64,000 bases of DNA from Psychrilyobacter atlanticus DSM 19335 (GTDB lineage Bacteria > Fusobacteriota > Fusobacteriia > Fusobacteriales > Fusobacteriaceae). The stretch covers positions 2,037,159 to 2,101,158 of the forward strand of contig NZ_KE384547.1 of NCBI RefSeq assembly GCF_000426625.1, written 5' to 3'. Position numbers and translations under genes: made by a program. The notes beneath the pieces are model-generated. The model was given only the letters and a program-made list of their open reading frames with translations. It had not been told where the DNA came from and did not search any database. This document shows positions 61,632 to 64,000 of the stretch, piece after piece. Every line of letters begins with the position of its first letter. The stretch's first letter is position 1.

Positions 61632-63242
61632 TTATTCAGTCATTCCATATTTCTTTAATAATTCTGCATCTTCATCTCTGTCAGCATCTAATTCTATCTT
61701 CTTGATAGATAATTTTACTTTTTGATCAGCAGCTGAGATTTCAATAACTTCAGCAGTTACTTCTTGACCAATTTCAAATTTTTCTTTTAAATCTTTAACG
61801 AAGTCTTTTGAAACTTGAGAGATATGGATCATACCATCTAAACCATGTCCCATGTCGATGAAGATTCCGAAGTCAGCGATACTAGAGATTTTCTTAGTAA
61901 CTACGCTTCCTACTCCTACTTCTTCAGATAAGATTTCCCAAGGGCTTTTAGTTAATTGCTTAATTCCACCTTTGATTTTCTTGTTTTCTTTATCTATAGC
62001 TAAAATTTGGAATTCTACCTTATCTCCTACAGCTAATTTGTTCTCTAACTTAGCCCAAGCGAAGTCAGATGTATGGATAAATGCATCGATTCCTTCTTCA
62101 ACTTCAACGAAAACTCCGTAAGGTTTTGTATCAACTATTGTTCCAGTTGCTTTATCTCCCTCTTTGAATTTCTCATCGATGATAGCCCAAGGATCTACGC
62201 TTAATTGCTTGATTCCTAATTTTAATTTCTTGTCTTCAGAGTTTAAATCTAAGATTCTAACTTGTACTTTATCTCCAGCTGAAATAAATTCACCTAAGTT
62301 GATTTTCTTGTTGTTCCAAGAGAAATCAGAGATATGAACTAATCCTTCGATTCCGTCTTCTAATTTAACGAAAGCTCCAAATTTAACAATTTTAGTAACT
62401 TCTCCTTCAACAGTTGTATCTACAGTATACTTATCTGCTGCTGTTGCCCAAGGATCTTGAGATAATTGTTTGATAGATAATTTAAGACTCTTCTTCTCAG
62501 CATCTAATGTGATGATTTGAGCATTGATCTTATCTCCTGCTTTATATAAAGTGTTTAAGTCGTCTACCTTACCCCATGAAATTTCAGAGATATGGATGAA
62601 TCCTAATACATTTTCTACTCTTACAGATAATCCAAATTTTAATACACTCTTAACTTCTACTTCAACGATTTGATTTTCGCTTAATTTAGCAAATGCTTCT
62701 GCTTCTACCATAGCTACTACATCTCTTCTAGAAACTAATACTTTCTTTCTGTTTCTTTCTGTTTTGATATCTTTAACTATAACTTCTACTTCTAAACCAA
62801 TTACGTTTTCTGTAGAATCTTTTCTGATTTGAGATAAAGAGTTAGGCATGAATGCTGAGTGAGCCATTACTTCTACTATATATCCACCATTTACTTTTCT
62901 TACGATTTTACCAGTTACTACTTCTTTATTTTCAAGGGCAGCTTCTAATTTAACTACAGCTTCCTCTTGTACAACTGCTCTTCTTGATACTCTGATATGT
63001 CCTTCATCATCACTGTCTTCAGTGATAGCTACTCTGATCATATCTCCTACTTCAAATTCAGTTATTTCTTCAGTTCTAACGATTCCTTCAGTAGCTCCTT
63101 TTATATCTAAGTAAGAATAATCTCTCTCCTTACTAATTATTTCAGCTTCTACTATTTCCCCTCTTTGTACCTGCTTTGGTGCATATTGATTTAACATTTC
63201 CTCAAAGCTTAATTCCTCAAAATTCTCTGTGTTATCAACCAT
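61632..63242 (-). CDS. rpsA: 30S ribosomal protein S1
   Basis: 536 residues with six S1 RNA-binding repeats; examples are GATEGIVRTEEI (first), NVLGFIHISEISWG (third), DGIEGLVHISDFSW (fourth), EGIDAFIHTSDFAW (fifth) and HGLDGMIHISQVSK (sixth). It brings mRNA to the 30S subunit during initiation. AGGAGG lies eight bases before the ATG, inside the ispH coding end; the ATG overlaps the ispH stop by 8 bp. In some Clostridia and Fusobacteria the two are fused; here they are separate but coupled. Confidence 0.95.
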   Translation of the reverse strand: MVDNTENFEELSFEEMLNQYAPKQVQRGEIVEAEIISKERDYSYLDIKGATEGIVRTEEITEFEVGDMIRVAITEDSDDEGHIRVSRRAVVQEEAVVKLEAALENKEVVTGKIVRKVNGGYIVEVMAHSAFMPNSLSQIRKDSTENVIGLEVEVIVKDIKTERNRKKVLVSRRDVVAMVEAEAFAKLSENQIVEVEVKSVLKFGLSVRVENVLGFIHISEISWGKVDDLNTLYKAGDKINAQIITLDAEKKSLKLSIKQLSQDPWATAADKYTVDTTVEGEVTKIVKFGAFVKLEDGIEGLVHISDFSWNNKKINLGEFISAGDKVQVRILDLNSEDKKLKLGIKQLSVDPWAIIDEKFKEGDKATGTIVDTKPYGVFVEVEEGIDAFIHTSDFAWAKLENKLAVGDKVEFQILAIDKENKKIKGGIKQLTKSPWEILSEEVGVGSVVTKKISSIADFGIFIDMGHGLDGMIHISQVSKDFVKDLKEKFEIGQEVTAEVIEISAADQKVKLSIKKIELDADRDEDAELLKKYGMTE

Positions 63243-64000
63243 TACAACGTCCTCCTAATAATATACTTTCTATTTTTTCAACTATTTCATCAGGTGTGGA
63301 AGCACCTGCTGTTATACCTATTCTGTTACCCTTTTCAAACCATTCAAAATCTAGATCTTTATAAGTTTGTATCAGATAGCTCTTTTGGTTTATCCCCTTG
63401 GAGATATTGTATAATTTTTTTGTATTTGAACTATTTTTCCCACCTATAATGAGCATTACATCTACCTCGGTAGATAATTTTTCTACTGCTTTCTGCCTTT
63501 CAAAAGTAGCACCGCAAATAGTATTTCCAACCTTACAGTTTTCATATTTATTTTCTATGTATTCAGTCATCTCTTTATAGAGATTTTTATTTAAAGTAGT
63601 CTGAGCTAATATATAGTATTTTTCTGATTCCTCAAATTTCATCTTTTTTAATTCATCAAAATCTTTTACTACTTTCACATCACATCCGAAAGATATGATC
63701 CCCCTAACCTCAGGATGAAATTCATCTCCTATGAAGATGATCTTATATCCACTTTTTTCATGATTTATAAGTTCTTCCCTACTTCTTTTTACAAAAATAC
63801 ACGCTACATCATACATTCTAACATTTTTTTGATTTAAAATCTCATATATTTTTTTTATTGTTCCATGGGCACGAATTATTACAGAGTCTCCCTGACGGAT
63901 TTCATCTCTTCCCTCTAGAACTTCTTCCTCTGTGACAACTATAATCCCCTTAGACTTTAATTGCTCTATCACCTGTTCATTATGGACTAGCATCCCCAGC
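63235..64000 (-). CDS. ispH: 4-hydroxy-3-methylbut-2-enyl diphosphate reductase (partial)
   Basis: Last step of the MEP isoprenoid pathway, an Fe-S enzyme making IPP and DMAPP. The visible 250+ residues have LVHNEQVI, RAHGTIKKI, ACIFVKRSREE, the TICGATFERQ cluster-region cysteine, IIGGKNSSNT and GITAGASTPDEIVEKI. The N-terminal part with the first cluster cysteine (near MKIIRAKNAGFCFG in relatives) lies beyond the window; the frame is open at the edge. It overlaps rpsA by 8 bp. Confidence 0.92.
   Translation of the reverse strand, partial: LGMLVHNEQVIEQLKSKGIIVVTEEEVLEGRDEIRQGDSVIIRAHGTIKKIYEILNQKNVRMYDVACIFVKRSREELINHEKSGYKIIFIGDEFHPEVRGIISFGCDVKVVKDFDELKKMKFEESEKYYILAQTTLNKNLYKEMTEYIENKYENCKVGNTICGATFERQKAVEKLSTEVDVMLIIGGKNSSNTKKLYNISKGINQKSYLIQTYKDLDFEWFEKGNRIGITAGASTPDEIVEKIESILLGGRCNG

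Overview
The window is AT-rich bacterial DNA from a Gram-negative anaerobe, most likely a member of the Fusobacteriota close to Ilyobacter, Propionigenium or Psychrilyobacter. The reasons are the mix of an LPS gene (kdsA) with Firmicute-like housekeeping genes, strong AGGAGG ribosome binding sites, frequent TTG and GTG starts, the ispH-rpsA overlap and an amino-acid and peptide oriented metabolism. The genus is an inference from gene content. No rRNA, tRNA or CRISPR array was seen.

Layout. 1-3.4 kb: a PTS EIIBC gene (minus) and the rplM-rpsI ribosomal operon (plus) with a perfectly spaced promoter. 3.4-14.6 kb: a minus-strand genome-maintenance run, uvrB, a (p)ppGpp synthetase-like protein, a diadenylate-cyclase-like protein, xseA, a TPR protein, dprA and topA, mostly spaced as one operon. 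The alarmone synthetase-like and DAC-like genes overlap by 4 bp and are the most intriguing pair in the window. 14.6-19.3 kb: an EamA exporter, a CHASE4-GGDEF diguanylate cyclase and a complete IS3-family element inserted exactly in the loop of that gene's terminator. 19.3-31.9 kb: secA with a lipoprotein gene, a ClC antiporter, an orphan prepilin, ligA, a CBS-domain pyrophosphatase, and an iron alcohol dehydrogenase with a MerR regulator whose promoter has the classic 19-bp spacer and an 18-bp palindrome.

32-38 kb: a complete opp oligopeptide ABC operon (oppB, C, D, F, A). 38.4-44.8 kb: a catabolic operon encoding an HcnABC-like multi-subunit amino-acid dehydrogenase, a sodium symporter and RidA, with a divergent FCD-domain regulator. 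44.8-52.1 kb: kdsA, a YdcF protein, murE, an ornithine-cyclodeaminase-like gene with a hairpin between its Shine-Dalgarno sequence and start codon, an RluA-type enzyme and a cation antiporter fused to a PTS EIIA domain.

52-56 kb: an orphan 884-residue membrane protein flanked by copies of a dispersed intergenic repeat, partly in inverted orientation; a third copy lies at 27.8-28.4 kb. 55.9-64 kb: a nitroreductase, an AbgT transporter, two small secreted proteins whose promoters share an identically placed palindrome centred near -41 next to a Crp/Fnr-family regulator gene, a DUF1254/DUF1214 lipoprotein, rpsA, and an ispH cut by the window end.
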